Source: JABSOG01 sp041583135
Lineage (GTDB): Bacteria; Pseudomonadota; Gammaproteobacteria; Enterobacterales; Alteromonadaceae
Length of the DNA stretch: 61,533 nucleotides
Direction of reading: 5' to 3'
NCBI GenBank assembly: GCA_041583135.1
Contig: JBFHGJ010000024.1
Coordinates: 1-61,533, forward strand
Shown here: positions 26,175 to 34,814 of the stretch, in pieces
Position numbering within the stretch: position 1 is the stretch's first letter
How the letters are laid out: every line of letters begins with the position of its first letter
Position numbers and translations under genes: made by a program
The notes under the pieces: model-generated
Seen by the model: only the letters and a program-made list of their open reading frames with translations
What the model was told of the DNA's origin: nothing
Databases searched by the model: none

Positions 26175-29100
26175 AGTTCAATGTTGTGGCGCTCAGGGCG
26201 CACCAACCACAGTGATAATTTATCCACCAAATCACTTGGCGCGACAGGCTTGGCAATGTAATCACTCATGCCAGCCTGTAGACACTTCTCCTTGTCACCT
26301 TCCATCGCGTTTGCCGTCATTGCGATGATAGGAATATATTCATAGCGCTTACCGGCAGCTCCGGTTCGGATTTTGGTGCTGGCCTCATAGCCGTCCATTT
26401 CCGGCATTTGACAGTCCATCAAAATAATCGCATAAGGCTCATTTTGCGGCGAAGACGTCAGCTTTTCTATTGCTTCGACACCATTGTTGGCCACATCAAT
26501 TTGCTCAAAACCATTGTCTTTGAGCACCCCGGAAGCCACCATCTGATTGATCATATTGTCTTCAACCAGCAAAATGCGCTGGGAGGCCACTTGCTCTAGC
26601 GGAACCGGTTCAACATAGCGAATGAGCGCCTTATCACCATCTAAATCCTTTACCGTATGAATATTGGCTTTGTTGCTCAACGCCAGCGCGTTGAGCAAGT
26701 CTGCGGTCGTGGCCGGTTTTGGAAAATAGCCGACAAAGCCTAGGTTGGCAAAATAGTCCGCCTTCCCCTTATAACTCATTGAGGTCATCATAACGAGTTT
26801 CATTGCCGCAAAGCGACTGTCGGCTTTAAAAGACTGACTCAACTCAATACCATCAACTTGCGGCATCAACATATCGATAAAGACCATATTAAAAGGCAAT
26901 TGCCCCGACGCTTCATAGCGTTCATGACACAATGCCAAGGCCGCAGCGCTACTGCCGACACTGGCAACAAAACCGGCGCCCCAGTGCACTAACTGCGCGC
27001 GAATGGCTTCTCGCGTCGATTCATTGTTGTCCACCACCAAAATAGCCAGCTTGTCAATTGGCTCATGAGGTAACAACCGCTGCGCATCGGGACTTTTCTC
27101 CAACGTCACCTCGACACTAAAACAGCTGCCTTTGTGAAGTTCACTGGTGACGCTAACATGGCCCTCCATCAGCTCGCACAACTTCTTAACAATGGCAAGC
27201 CCTAGCCCTGTGCCACCAAATTTGCGGGTAGTTGAAGCATCGACCTGGGTAAATGAATCAAACATATGGTCGATTTTATCTGTGGGAATACCTATCCCTG
27301 TGTCTTTGATATCGCATTGAAGACACCAGTGCTGTTCATCTTGCGACACCAATTTAGCACTGATCACAATCTCGCCTTGCTCGGTAAACTTAACTGCATT
27401 GGACACAATATTGGTGAGGATCTGTCTCAATCTGCCCGGATCTCCGGTCACCTGAGCATAATCGACATCACACACATCCAGCACCAACTCCAGTCCTTTT
27501 GACTGCGCCAAATACCCCATGGCCTCGGCAAACTCACCGAGCATAGCCCTTAAATCAAAGTTCAGCCGTTCAAGGGTCAATTTGCCCGCATCGACTTTGG
27601 AGAAATCTAAGATATCGTTGATCAAATTCAACAACGACTGAGCACTGCTTTGTGCCGTTTCCAATCGGTGCTGCTGCACATCACTGAGCTCGGTATTACG
27701 CAACAGGCCAAGCATCCCTATGACCCCATTCATTGGGGTGCGGATCTCATGACTCATACTGGCTAAGAATTCACTTTTCACCTGAGCGGCCATTTCGGCA
27801 GATTCTTTGGCCTCAATCAATGCTTCACTGGCCTTCATTCTATCGGTAATGTCGGTGCGTATGGCAACATATCGGGTCGGTTTACCTTGATCATCCGTAA
27901 ACGGCACTACCGTGGTATCGACCCAATAGATATCGCCATTTTTGGCACGGTTGCAAACCTCGGCACGCCACACCTTGCCCTGTCCAATGGTGTCGTACAT
28001 TTGCTTGAAAAAGCCTCGGGGATGATAGCCGGAGTTGACCAGTCGGTGATTTTGCCCCACCAGTTGCTCACAAGAATATCCACTGATTTGAGAAAACTTA
28101 TCGTTGGCAAAAGTGATGGTACCTTTGATATCGGTGATAGCCACAATGGCATGTTGGTCAAGTGCAAACTTCTGCTGCCGCAGTTCATTTAGTGTCTGCT
28201 CAATCTCTGCGGTACTTTTCTCGAGCGCTTGCTCGTGAATCTGACGCATTTGCAACATATAGTTAAAGGCATTGGCCAGCTGGCCTATCTCATTTTCACT
28301 GGGGATCTCGACATAGCGCTCGCGCTCGCCCGCTGCCACCTGCATACTGTTTTTCGCCAACGTCGCAATCGGTTGGGTAATTTTGCGGGCAATAAATACG
28401 GCGATCACCACCACCAAAAAGGCGGTCACCAGCAAAATCGCAACCATGACTTTGGCAATCGCAAAGCTTTCGGCAAAGGCTTTATCCGCTTGAAACTCGC
28501 TACGTAACAACCAATTTTGATTGAGCACGCTTACGGTATTGTGCATGCCGTAAACCGCCTCTCCATGCACCCCGGTATAGGCATCGATTTGCCTTAGGAC
28601 AACCCCTTCGCCGGAGGCATTAAGCCGAGTATTTTGGGCAATACCGGCGACTTTCGACAACAAGCGGCCATCTAAGTCGATTAAATAGTGATATTCATTT
28701 TGACCGATTTCGCTGCCAACTCTTAAAATGCTGTAAATTCGACTGAGCTTCAACTCGACCCCAATCACCCCCAAAGGGCGAGAATCGCTGTCGAATACCG
28801 GGGCAACCATCAGTGCGGTATTTTCTTCGAGCTCATTAATGCCTTTGTCAATTTGGCTCAATTGAATATCCATATGCATCATGCTTTGTTCCAGCACTTT
28901 GGCGATATGATCAATGCGGTGGGGCCCTTGCAGCAAGTTCTGTCCCAAATACTCGCTCTCCCATAATGAATAAAGCAAGTTACCCTGCCAATCAAACAAG
29001 AAGACATCATTGATATAGTCATATTGCCGCGCATAGAGCCGCAACTGGTCGCCATAATGCGCCACTGTGCTTTGCCACTTGTCACTATTGGTATATTGCG

Positions 29101-29413
29101 GCGGCGTTAGGTCTGAGGTCGCCATATCCTTTACCAGCATGCGCAATAAGGCTTTATTGCGGCCCGATTGCGATAATGCACCAATATCCATAATGCGATA
29201 GTCAAACCAGTTGTTGATAAAGCGAATTTTTAATTCGGAGGCTTCACTGAGCTGAGTTTTGGCATTTTGCATCAATACCCTTTCGGTCTCTTTGTAATGC
29301 AATCCTGCCAGCAACGCCATAGGCACCAAAGACAGCAGTAGAAACCATGCCATCAATTCCTTAACGAGCGTATGCTTAGTGGTAAATTCTTTTTTTAGCC
29401 CTGCCATTGTCAT
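26171..29413 (-). CDS. Hybrid sensor histidine kinase with two receivers (BarA-like)
   Basis: A 1080-residue membrane sensor kinase. TM1 (about 20-40) and TM2 (about 311-335) enclose a periplasmic Cache-like sensing region. HAMP, a coiled segment, a PAS domain (about 420-520; GYSCEQLVGQNHRLVNS), HisKA with SHEIRTPMNG (His555) and HATPase with GGTGLGLAIVKKL follow. The two receivers are at about 800-920 and 950-1070. The first has VVDNNES and FIDMLMPQVDG; the second has LVEDNMINQ and LMDCQMPEMDG and looks fully canonical. There is no C-terminal HPt domain, so phosphotransfer must go to a separate HPt protein. The output is unknown; no response regulator lies adjacent. Confidence 0.94.
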   Translation of the reverse strand: MTMAGLKKEFTTKHTLVKELMAWFLLLSLVPMALLAGLHYKETERVLMQNAKTQLSEASELKIRFINNWFDYRIMDIGALSQSGRNKALLRMLVKDMATSDLTPPQYTNSDKWQSTVAHYGDQLRLYARQYDYINDVFLFDWQGNLLYSLWESEYLGQNLLQGPHRIDHIAKVLEQSMMHMDIQLSQIDKGINELEENTALMVAPVFDSDSRPLGVIGVELKLSRIYSILRVGSEIGQNEYHYLIDLDGRLLSKVAGIAQNTRLNASGEGVVLRQIDAYTGVHGEAVYGMHNTVSVLNQNWLLRSEFQADKAFAESFAIAKVMVAILLVTAFLVVVIAVFIARKITQPIATLAKNSMQVAAGERERYVEIPSENEIGQLANAFNYMLQMRQIHEQALEKSTAEIEQTLNELRQQKFALDQHAIVAITDIKGTITFANDKFSQISGYSCEQLVGQNHRLVNSGYHPRGFFKQMYDTIGQGKVWRAEVCNRAKNGDIYWVDTTVVPFTDDQGKPTRYVAIRTDITDRMKASEALIEAKESAEMAAQVKSEFLASMSHEIRTPMNGVIGMLGLLRNTELSDVQQHRLETAQSSAQSLLNLINDILDFSKVDAGKLTLERLNFDLRAMLGEFAEAMGYLAQSKGLELVLDVCDVDYAQVTGDPGRLRQILTNIVSNAVKFTEQGEIVISAKLVSQDEQHWCLQCDIKDTGIGIPTDKIDHMFDSFTQVDASTTRKFGGTGLGLAIVKKLCELMEGHVSVTSELHKGSCFSVEVTLEKSPDAQRLLPHEPIDKLAILVVDNNESTREAIRAQLVHWGAGFVASVGSSAAALALCHERYEASGQLPFNMVFIDMLMPQVDGIELSQSFKADSRFAAMKLVMMTSMSYKGKADYFANLGFVGYFPKPATTADLLNALALSNKANIHTVKDLDGDKALIRYVEPVPLEQVASQRILLVEDNMINQMVASGVLKDNGFEQIDVANNGVEAIEKLTSSPQNEPYAIILMDCQMPEMDGYEASTKIRTGAAGKRYEYIPIIAMTANAMEGDKEKCLQAGMSDYIAKPVAPSDLVDKLSLWLVRPERHNIEL

Positions 29414-29624
29414 GGTTGTTGCGACTTGTACTCACTGTCGGTTTTGGTACTACTAATAGTAGTTGCAGATAAGAAAAAAGCCTAAAGTGAATTCGGGTTG
29501 TTTCTTTAATAAGACAAAAATGGTTAAGGCAGCCACCGCTGCCACTAAAAACAAATGTTGATGCGCCCTCCTTGGCGTACAGCGTCCCTTTCCCTGCAAT
29601 ACCACATTCCTTTGTGCAAACGCA

Positions 29625-30785
29625 CTAGTTGAGATTAATTGTACCTTTCATCAAACCTTCAATACCGCCGTAGATATTGAGCTGATTAATGCGCTCTGAG
29701 AGTTTTTCCAGCGCCTCCAGCTCTTTGAGCCGCATCAGCGTAGGGTTGTTCTCCATAAGCTTGGCAGTATTGTGCAGGCTACGGGTCGCTGCGGTTTCCT
29801 CACGACGGCGAATAACGTTGGCCTCTGCCGTCTTTTGCGCTTCAACCACTTGGTTGAGAATCGTCTTCATATCACCCGGCAAAATGATGTCTTTAAGCCC
29901 GACACGTTCAAGCTCAATGCCGATATTGTTGAGGTCTTCTGTCACCAGCTCCCTAACCGTTTCATTGATGTAGAGCTTATCGAGCAGCAAATCATCCAAG
30001 GTTTTGGTGCCAACGGCTTCACGCAGCGCCAGCTGCATCGTTTTGTAGACATATTCCTCATAATCTTCGACCGAACCTGCTACCGTCACAATATCCGTCA
30101 GCCGAATGTTGGCTGAGAGGTTCAATCTGACACTTACTCTATCTTTGGTTAAAATCTCCTGACCACAGATCTCCATGGTTTGGCTTCTAAGCTCATAGTG
30201 TTCGCACTTGACGTCTTGATTGAGCTGCCAAAACGCGTAGGTCCCGGCACCCAACATGCGTGTAAAATTACCGTCAATGTACAACATGGCTTGTTGATTG
30301 CGCTCGACGACCACTTCAAATATCGGTAGTTTCGCCTCACTGAGTTTACCCACCACTAGGCGGTTTAACTTATTGAGTCCCAAAAGTTTGATGGCGTTGT
30401 ACAGTTTTGCTTCAAGCTGGAGTTCGCCACTTAACGAAACACGTTCCAAACGCACATCGCCAACCGCTTTCCAAATCATCACTCGCTCACCCGGCGCCAC
30501 AAGCGCATGCATTCTATCGTTAAGATAAAGAATACCGACCTCTGAGGTATCAATCACCCAGTTGTGGATGTGTGCCGAGATCTCCGCGTGCTCTACCAGC
30601 AACTTATGACCCATAGGCTGAGTAAAATACATTTGAGCCAGATTAAAGCGCTGACACACCAGTTCATCACGACCTCGGTAAACCCGATGCCTACCCGGCA
30701 TCAGCAAAGTGTCGAATTGTTGATTGCGATACAAAAAACCTCTTTCGTTTTCCGCAATTATGAATGTTTGAAATAGACCGAACAT
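29625..30785 (-). CDS. Slipin / SPFH-domain (stomatin-like) protein
   Basis: A 386-residue protein of the slipin group of SPFH/band 7 proteins. After an N-terminal part (ENERGFLYRNQQFDTLLMPGRH) that differs from the transmembrane start of HflC-type proteins, the core includes GVGLKDIILPGDMKTIL-like residues (here RVGLKDIILPGDM) and the VVEAQKTAEANVIRRREETAATRSL helix, followed by NPTLMRLKELE near the end. Such proteins form oligomers on the inner membrane and organise membrane domains or proteases; no NfeD-like partner is adjacent. It is preceded 18 bases upstream by a 55-residue gene on the same strand, probably co-transcribed. A GGCAGC/GCTGCC hairpin (29528-29543) lies beyond its end. Confidence 0.88.
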   Translation of the reverse strand: MFGLFQTFIIAENERGFLYRNQQFDTLLMPGRHRVYRGRDELVCQRFNLAQMYFTQPMGHKLLVEHAEISAHIHNWVIDTSEVGILYLNDRMHALVAPGERVMIWKAVGDVRLERVSLSGELQLEAKLYNAIKLLGLNKLNRLVVGKLSEAKLPIFEVVVERNQQAMLYIDGNFTRMLGAGTYAFWQLNQDVKCEHYELRSQTMEICGQEILTKDRVSVRLNLSANIRLTDIVTVAGSVEDYEEYVYKTMQLALREAVGTKTLDDLLLDKLYINETVRELVTEDLNNIGIELERVGLKDIILPGDMKTILNQVVEAQKTAEANVIRRREETAATRSLHNTAKLMENNPTLMRLKELEALEKLSERINQLNIYGGIEGLMKGTINLN

Positions 30786-30803
30786 AACTTTCTCCCCTAT
30801 AGA

Positions 30804-30971
30804 CTACGAACATGAATCAGACTTATTGCCGACAAGCCCTGTTTTAACACCAAACTTCAACGTATATCCGCTGCGACTTTTCATGCCATGACGGTTGGCC
30901 AATAGCTGTGATAGCGGCTGGCCGTTGACGTAAATCCTGCTGTGGACTTGCTTCGAACTTGCTAAATTCAT
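30804..30971 (-). CDS. 55-residue basic protein upstream of the slipin gene
   Basis: The reading frame is longer upstream, but the ATG at 30971 has GAGGAAA eight bases before it and is the likely start. The product is small and basic (MNLASSKQVHSRIYVNGQ... LANRHGMKSRSGYTLKFG...) with no membrane segment and one C-terminal Cys. I do not recognise it. Its position 18 bases before the slipin gene and its good ribosome binding site suggest a co-translated partner. Confidence 0.55.
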   Translation of the reverse strand: MNLASSKQVHSRIYVNGQPLSQLLANRHGMKSRSGYTLKFGVKTGLVGNKSDSCS

Positions 30972-31147
30972 TGTCGTTTCCTCATTACTATTGTTGCAGT
31001 TGGGGTTTAAGCTTGTTGCCGGTTTGGTCATACATGGCGTTTATCTCGGTGGCATCCGGCCTGCGAGAATAACGACAACTGAAGACAAAACCGTAACAGT
31101 GGCCCTAGCAACCAACTGCCTTGCCGGTCGCCCGGCTGTGTGTTTAT

Positions 31148-31220
31148 GTGCAAGACAGGAATCGAACCTGTAACAAATGGAACCTTTTTCCCACTGCTCT
31201 ACCGATTGAGCTACTTTGCG
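31148..31220 (-). pseudogene. Degenerate tRNA
   Basis: On the minus strand the sequence has a perfect D-arm (GCTC...GAGC with loop AATCGGTA) and a perfect T-arm (ACAGG-TTCGATT-CCTGT). The acceptor arms CGCAAAG and CTTGCAC pair only in part. The anticodon arm is damaged: GTGGG-AAAAAGG-TTCCA lacks U33 and a proper five-pair stem, and a shifted fold (TGGGA/TTCCA) leaves a six-base loop. Length is 73 bases. No encoded CCA follows. It is best read as a tRNA pseudogene, although a very divergent functional tRNA cannot be excluded. Confidence 0.6.
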
Positions 31221-31528
31221 TTTGTATTTCAGATTAAGCGTCTGAAAACTTGTGTCCCGAAGGACATACCGTTAATGGTATTGTGATAAGGAATACGTGT
31301 TGGTATCACCGAACGCACCGGAGCGCACACTAGGCGCCGCCAAATCACGAAAGGGATATATCAAGTTGGATGCCAGAATAAGAAGACAGTTGAAATTTAA
31401 TCTCAATCAATTGATTTTATTGATAAAAAACAAATTAAACGTTAATTTTCAAACAACTTTAAAAATCACATTTATATCCTAATGAATATCCATTTATCCA
31501 TTTGGATATCCATCAGGATAGAGGGGGA
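31221..31528. other. AT-rich gap between tRNA remnant and thiamine operon end
   Basis: About 308 bases with no supported gene. The part at 31380-31475 is strongly AT-rich. An imperfect inverted repeat at 31475-31520 (described separately) lies just after the end of thiF and may end the thiamine operon transcript. Confidence 0.5.
31475..31520 (-). repeat. Imperfect inverted repeat after thiF
   Basis: TATCCTAATGAATATCC (31475-31491) faces GGATATCCATCAGGATA (31504-31520); 15 of 17 positions pair around a 12-base loop. It starts 9 bases beyond the thiF stop on the minus strand. The next minus-strand bases are AT-rich but not a clean U-run, so a terminator role is possible, not certain. Confidence 0.55.
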
Positions 31529-32278
31529 TCAGCAACAAACCTCACACTTCGGGTTTTTGCTCATGTTGAAGTCCATCCAAGTTAAACTCATGCCATCGAG
31601 CACTTTGAGTTTAGCGGCACTTGTTAAAGGCTTGCCGATAATAAATTTCATCGCCTCTAGGGCCTGCATACTGCCGATAATGCCAAGTACAGGACCGAAT
31701 ACGCCGCTATTGGCGCAATTAAGCGCTGGAGTTTCGGCTGTTTTAGGGAAAAGACAATGATAGCAAGGGGCGTCTGGCTGGTGAGTGAAATCAAACACCA
31801 TAAATTGCCCTTCGGCGCGGATGGCGGCGCCGCTGATCAGGGTCTTTTGCGCGTCAAAACAGTGTTTGTTGATCAGATGGCGGGTGTCAAAGTTGTCGCT
31901 GCAATCGAGCACCACATCGGCTTGAGCAATAAGCCTTTCAACATTGCCGGCATCGACATTGGAATTGACGCACTCAACCTTGACGAGTGAGTTCAGCCCA
32001 TAGAGGGATTTTTGCGCCCCTTGAGTTTTATCAAGGCCAACATGATTGGCCTTATAAAGGATCTGCCGTTGCAGATTGGAGGTTTCGACCTTATCGCCAT
32101 CGGCCAAAATCAAGCGCCCGACGCCAGCAGCCGCCAAGTAAAGTGCCGCAGGACAACCTAGACCACCTAAGCCGACAATCAGAACCGTTGCCGCTTTAAG
32201 CTTTTCTTGGCCTTGCTCTGCAATATCCTTCAGCAGTATATGCCTGCTGTAGCGCACAAATTCCTGATCACTGAGCAT
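31529..32278 (-). CDS. thiF: ThiF/MoeB-family adenylyltransferase
   Basis: A 249-residue E1-like enzyme that adenylates the C-terminal Gly-Gly of ThiS so that sulfur can be added. The nucleotide-binding motif VGLGGLGCPAALYLAAAG (about 33-50) and the following DGDKVETSNLQRQ are typical. Zinc ligands are seen as CYHC (about 168-171) and CEVC at the C-terminus. It is the last gene of the thiamine operon and overlaps thiDE by 11 bases. The fold is shared with MoeB; the thi context favours ThiF, but it could also serve MoaD from the molybdenum block in this window, which has no moeB of its own. Confidence 0.92.
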   Translation of the reverse strand: MLSDQEFVRYSRHILLKDIAEQGQEKLKAATVLIVGLGGLGCPAALYLAAAGVGRLILADGDKVETSNLQRQILYKANHVGLDKTQGAQKSLYGLNSLVKVECVNSNVDAGNVERLIAQADVVLDCSDNFDTRHLINKHCFDAQKTLISGAAIRAEGQFMVFDFTHQPDAPCYHCLFPKTAETPALNCANSGVFGPVLGIIGSMQALEAMKFIIGKPLTSAAKLKVLDGMSLTWMDFNMSKNPKCEVCC

Positions 32279-33830
32279 CGGCTTTATTTTTATATTTGGC
32301 GCACACGGTTTGTAGTCGCTCTACCACTTCATCGACAAACTCAGCCTCGGTAATGGCAGTCACCACCGCGATGGAGCCAACGCCTGTGGCCAGCACTTCT
32401 TCGGCCTTTTGTTCGTTAATACCACCGATGGCAACGGTAGGATAGCGTTTCAGCAGTTTGACGTATTTTTCGAGTCTCTCAACGCCTTGTATCAGGCCAC
32501 TCATATCTTTGGTTTTAGTAGGATAAATGGCGCCAAAGGCGAGATAACTCGGTTGGTACTGGTGCGCTCTGAGCATTTCATAGTAGCCATGGGTACTCAG
32601 TCCTAAACGCAACCCAGCAGATTTAATGGCCTGTAAATCGGCAGTATCTAAATCTTCCTGTCCAAGATGGACACCATAGGCTCCATGCTTCACGGCCAAT
32701 TGCCAATGGTCATTGATAAACACTTTGGCTTGATACTTTTTCCCCAATTCAATTGCCGCTATTACCTGTTCTTCAATGTAGGTCGGGGTATGGCCTTTTT
32801 TCTTCACTCTGAGCTGAATGGTTTTCACCCCGAGTCTGAGCAACTTGTCTATCCATTGATAGGAATCGACCACAGGATAGAGTCCTAGACTGGTTTGCGA
32901 ACAGGGATTAAAGCCGACGGTTAATGTATGGTTGTTGTGATTGCCCAGCTCTAACGCCTCGGCAATGGTAGAACCAAACTCCACCACCTGCGGGAAATCT
33001 TCCAGTCGTTCTGGCCAGCCATTATGACTGACCGGACCGCGCCCTTCCCCTACTCTAAAGGCGTTTTTAAGCCCTTGATTAATATAGGCTTTAGCAAGGG
33101 TGAACGCATCGCGGATAGGATATTCAAGGGCCAGCACCGTGGCCATCGCCGACGAAAACGAACAGCCGGTGCCATGAGTATGCGGGGTTTGGATAGTTTT
33201 ATTGGCGAGCCAGTAGTGTTCCATCTGCACGCCTTTATGCATACAGCAATAATCGACACAATAACCGGCTGGATAGTTCCAGTGCCCACCTTTGATCACC
33301 ACCGACCCGACACCCAGCGACATCAACTTGGTTGCCGCCTGCTTGACCGACTCGGCGCCAAGCAGATAGATCCCAGTCAGTTTCTGCACTTCTTGCGTAT
33401 TGGGGGTGATGATATCCAACTGTGGGAACAGCTTTTCAATCACCGTTTCGGTAATGTCTTCTTCGGTCAGCATCTGTCCGGTAGAGGCCACCGATACTGG
33501 GTCGTAGATCACAATCGGATTATCCGGCCACATATCGCGAAAGCGATGAATACGCTCAGCAACCAATTCAACTTGGGCCTTATTGACCAGCAGCCCTATC
33601 TTGATCACTTTAGCCGGCATATCTTGTGCCAAGCAATCCAATTGAGAGCACAGCACCGCATCTGAAACTGGATTGACCGCTTCTACATCTTGCGAATTTT
33701 GCGCGGTCACGGCAGTTATCACCGAACAGCCATAGCCGCCAAGCGAAGCGATGGCTTGAATATCCGCCTGAATACCGGCACCTCCGCCGCAATCAGAGCC
33801 TGCAATCGTCCAGACGATGGGTTTTGTCAT
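32268..33830 (-). CDS. thiDE: Bifunctional HMP-phosphate kinase / thiamine-phosphate synthase
   Basis: A 520-residue fusion. Residues about 1-270 are ThiD, which phosphorylates HMP and HMP-P (TIAGSDCGGGAGIQADIQA at the start; HGTGCSFSSAMA near 220 is the ribokinase-type anion hole). Residues about 305-515 are ThiE, which joins HMP-PP and thiazole phosphate (IQLRVKKKG, FINDHWQLA, GVHLGQEDL, AIGGI). The ATG at 33830 overlaps the thiG stop (ATGA) and has AGGAG upstream. The ThiE part has changes from the E. coli wording, such as STHGYYE for 'STHt..E', but keeps core residues. Confidence 0.93.
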   Translation of the reverse strand: MTKPIVWTIAGSDCGGGAGIQADIQAIASLGGYGCSVITAVTAQNSQDVEAVNPVSDAVLCSQLDCLAQDMPAKVIKIGLLVNKAQVELVAERIHRFRDMWPDNPIVIYDPVSVASTGQMLTEEDITETVIEKLFPQLDIITPNTQEVQKLTGIYLLGAESVKQAATKLMSLGVGSVVIKGGHWNYPAGYCVDYCCMHKGVQMEHYWLANKTIQTPHTHGTGCSFSSAMATVLALEYPIRDAFTLAKAYINQGLKNAFRVGEGRGPVSHNGWPERLEDFPQVVEFGSTIAEALELGNHNNHTLTVGFNPCSQTSLGLYPVVDSYQWIDKLLRLGVKTIQLRVKKKGHTPTYIEEQVIAAIELGKKYQAKVFINDHWQLAVKHGAYGVHLGQEDLDTADLQAIKSAGLRLGLSTHGYYEMLRAHQYQPSYLAFGAIYPTKTKDMSGLIQGVERLEKYVKLLKRYPTVAIGGINEQKAEEVLATGVGSIAVVTAITEAEFVDEVVERLQTVCAKYKNKADAQ

Positions 33831-34615
33831 GTCTCTTTCTCCTGATGCCAAAACGGGGTTCCCAGTGTTGGGGTGCTCGCTTGGGCAGTTTGTCTTTTGG
33901 GCATGATCCCGCCATCATAAGCGAGTTCACCTGCCTCAACAGCCAAGGCAAAAGCGCGCGCCATGGTGACTGGGCTATCCGCCAGCGCCACGGCACTATT
34001 GAGCAAAATGCCGTCATAGCCCAATTCTAAAGCCATTGCCGCATCTGAGGGCCTGCCAATACCCGCATCGACAATCAAGGTCGCTTGGGGTAATCGCGCT
34101 CTTATGCTTTCTAAGTTATAGGGATTCATTAAACCCAATCCTGTGCCTATTGGGCTACCCCATGGCATGATAACCGAGCAACCTAAATCATACAATCTCA
34201 AGCACAACACCAAATCGTCGGTGCAATATGGCAATACCTTAAAGCCATCCGCCAACAGCATCTTTGCCGCTTTGTGCAGCTCCAGCGGATCAGGCTGTAG
34301 GTTGTAATCATCGCCAATGACTTCAAGTTTGATCCAATCGGTGGCGAAGATCTCTCGGCTCATTTGAGCCAAAGTATAGGCTTCTTCGGCGCTTTTACAA
34401 CCAGCAGTGTTCGGTAGCAAGTGACAGCCAAGACTTTGTATATACTGCCAAATTTTTCTTCCGCCCTGTTCTTGCGGGTTTTGTCTGCGCAGCGACAAGG
34501 TGACGACTTCAGCGCCGCTAGCCAAAACGGCCTGCTGCATCACCTCAGGTGAGGGATACAGCGCTGACCCAATCAGCAAGCGGCTTTTGAGCGGTGTATC
34601 ATAAATCTGCCACAT
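33827..34615 (-). CDS. thiG: Thiazole synthase
   Basis: A 262-residue TIM-barrel enzyme that condenses deoxyxylulose phosphate, dehydroglycine and ThiS thiocarboxylate into the thiamine thiazole. The Schiff-base lysine lies in WIKLEVIGD, and the phosphate-binding loops are seen in MPWGSPIGTGLG and VDAGIGRPSDAA. The ATG at 34615 has GGAGG seven bases upstream, itself the end of thiS, so thiS and thiG are translated as a unit. In-frame starts before it lie inside thiS. The next gene overlaps its stop. Confidence 0.95.
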   Translation of the reverse strand: MWQIYDTPLKSRLLIGSALYPSPEVMQQAVLASGAEVVTLSLRRQNPQEQGGRKIWQYIQSLGCHLLPNTAGCKSAEEAYTLAQMSREIFATDWIKLEVIGDDYNLQPDPLELHKAAKMLLADGFKVLPYCTDDLVLCLRLYDLGCSVIMPWGSPIGTGLGLMNPYNLESIRARLPQATLIVDAGIGRPSDAAMALELGYDGILLNSAVALADSPVTMARAFALAVEAGELAYDGGIMPKRQTAQASTPTLGTPFWHQEKET

Positions 34616-34616
34616 A

Positions 34617-34814
34617 CTAACCTCCCTCAATGGGCGAGAGCACTTCTAAGCGGTCTCCATCCCCTACCACAGTATCGTCATAATTGGGCTTGGCGACAAA
34701 TTGGCCGTTAAGCGCCACGGCAAAAGGCCCTTTATCGCCATAGTCGGCTATCGCTTGGGCGAGTGTCAAAGGCTGAGCGATTTCAATCGCTTGGTTGTTG
34801 ATATAAATTTTCAT
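34617..34814 (-). CDS. thiS: Sulfur carrier protein ThiS
   Basis: A 65-residue ubiquitin-like protein ending in Gly-Gly, which ThiF adenylates and which then carries sulfur as a thiocarboxylate to ThiG. MKIYINNQAIEI at the start and LSPIEGG at the end are typical. It overlaps the end of thiO by 4 bases and leads directly into thiG. Confidence 0.95.
   Translation of the reverse strand: MKIYINNQAIEIAQPLTLAQAIADYGDKGPFAVALNGQFVAKPNYDDTVVGDGDRLEVLSPIEGG

Noticed and set aside
26171..29413. Assigning the hybrid kinase as BarA itself
   Set aside because: The order PAS, two receivers and no HPt domain differs from BarA, so only a BarA-like label is justified.
31148..31220. Functional tRNA with anticodon AAA (Phe)
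   Set aside because: The anticodon stem does not pair in that register, U33 is absent and the acceptor stem is mismatched.
33024..33665. Plus-strand 213-codon frame opposite thiDE
   Set aside because: It is antisense to a well-supported enzyme and has no start signal or recognisable domain.
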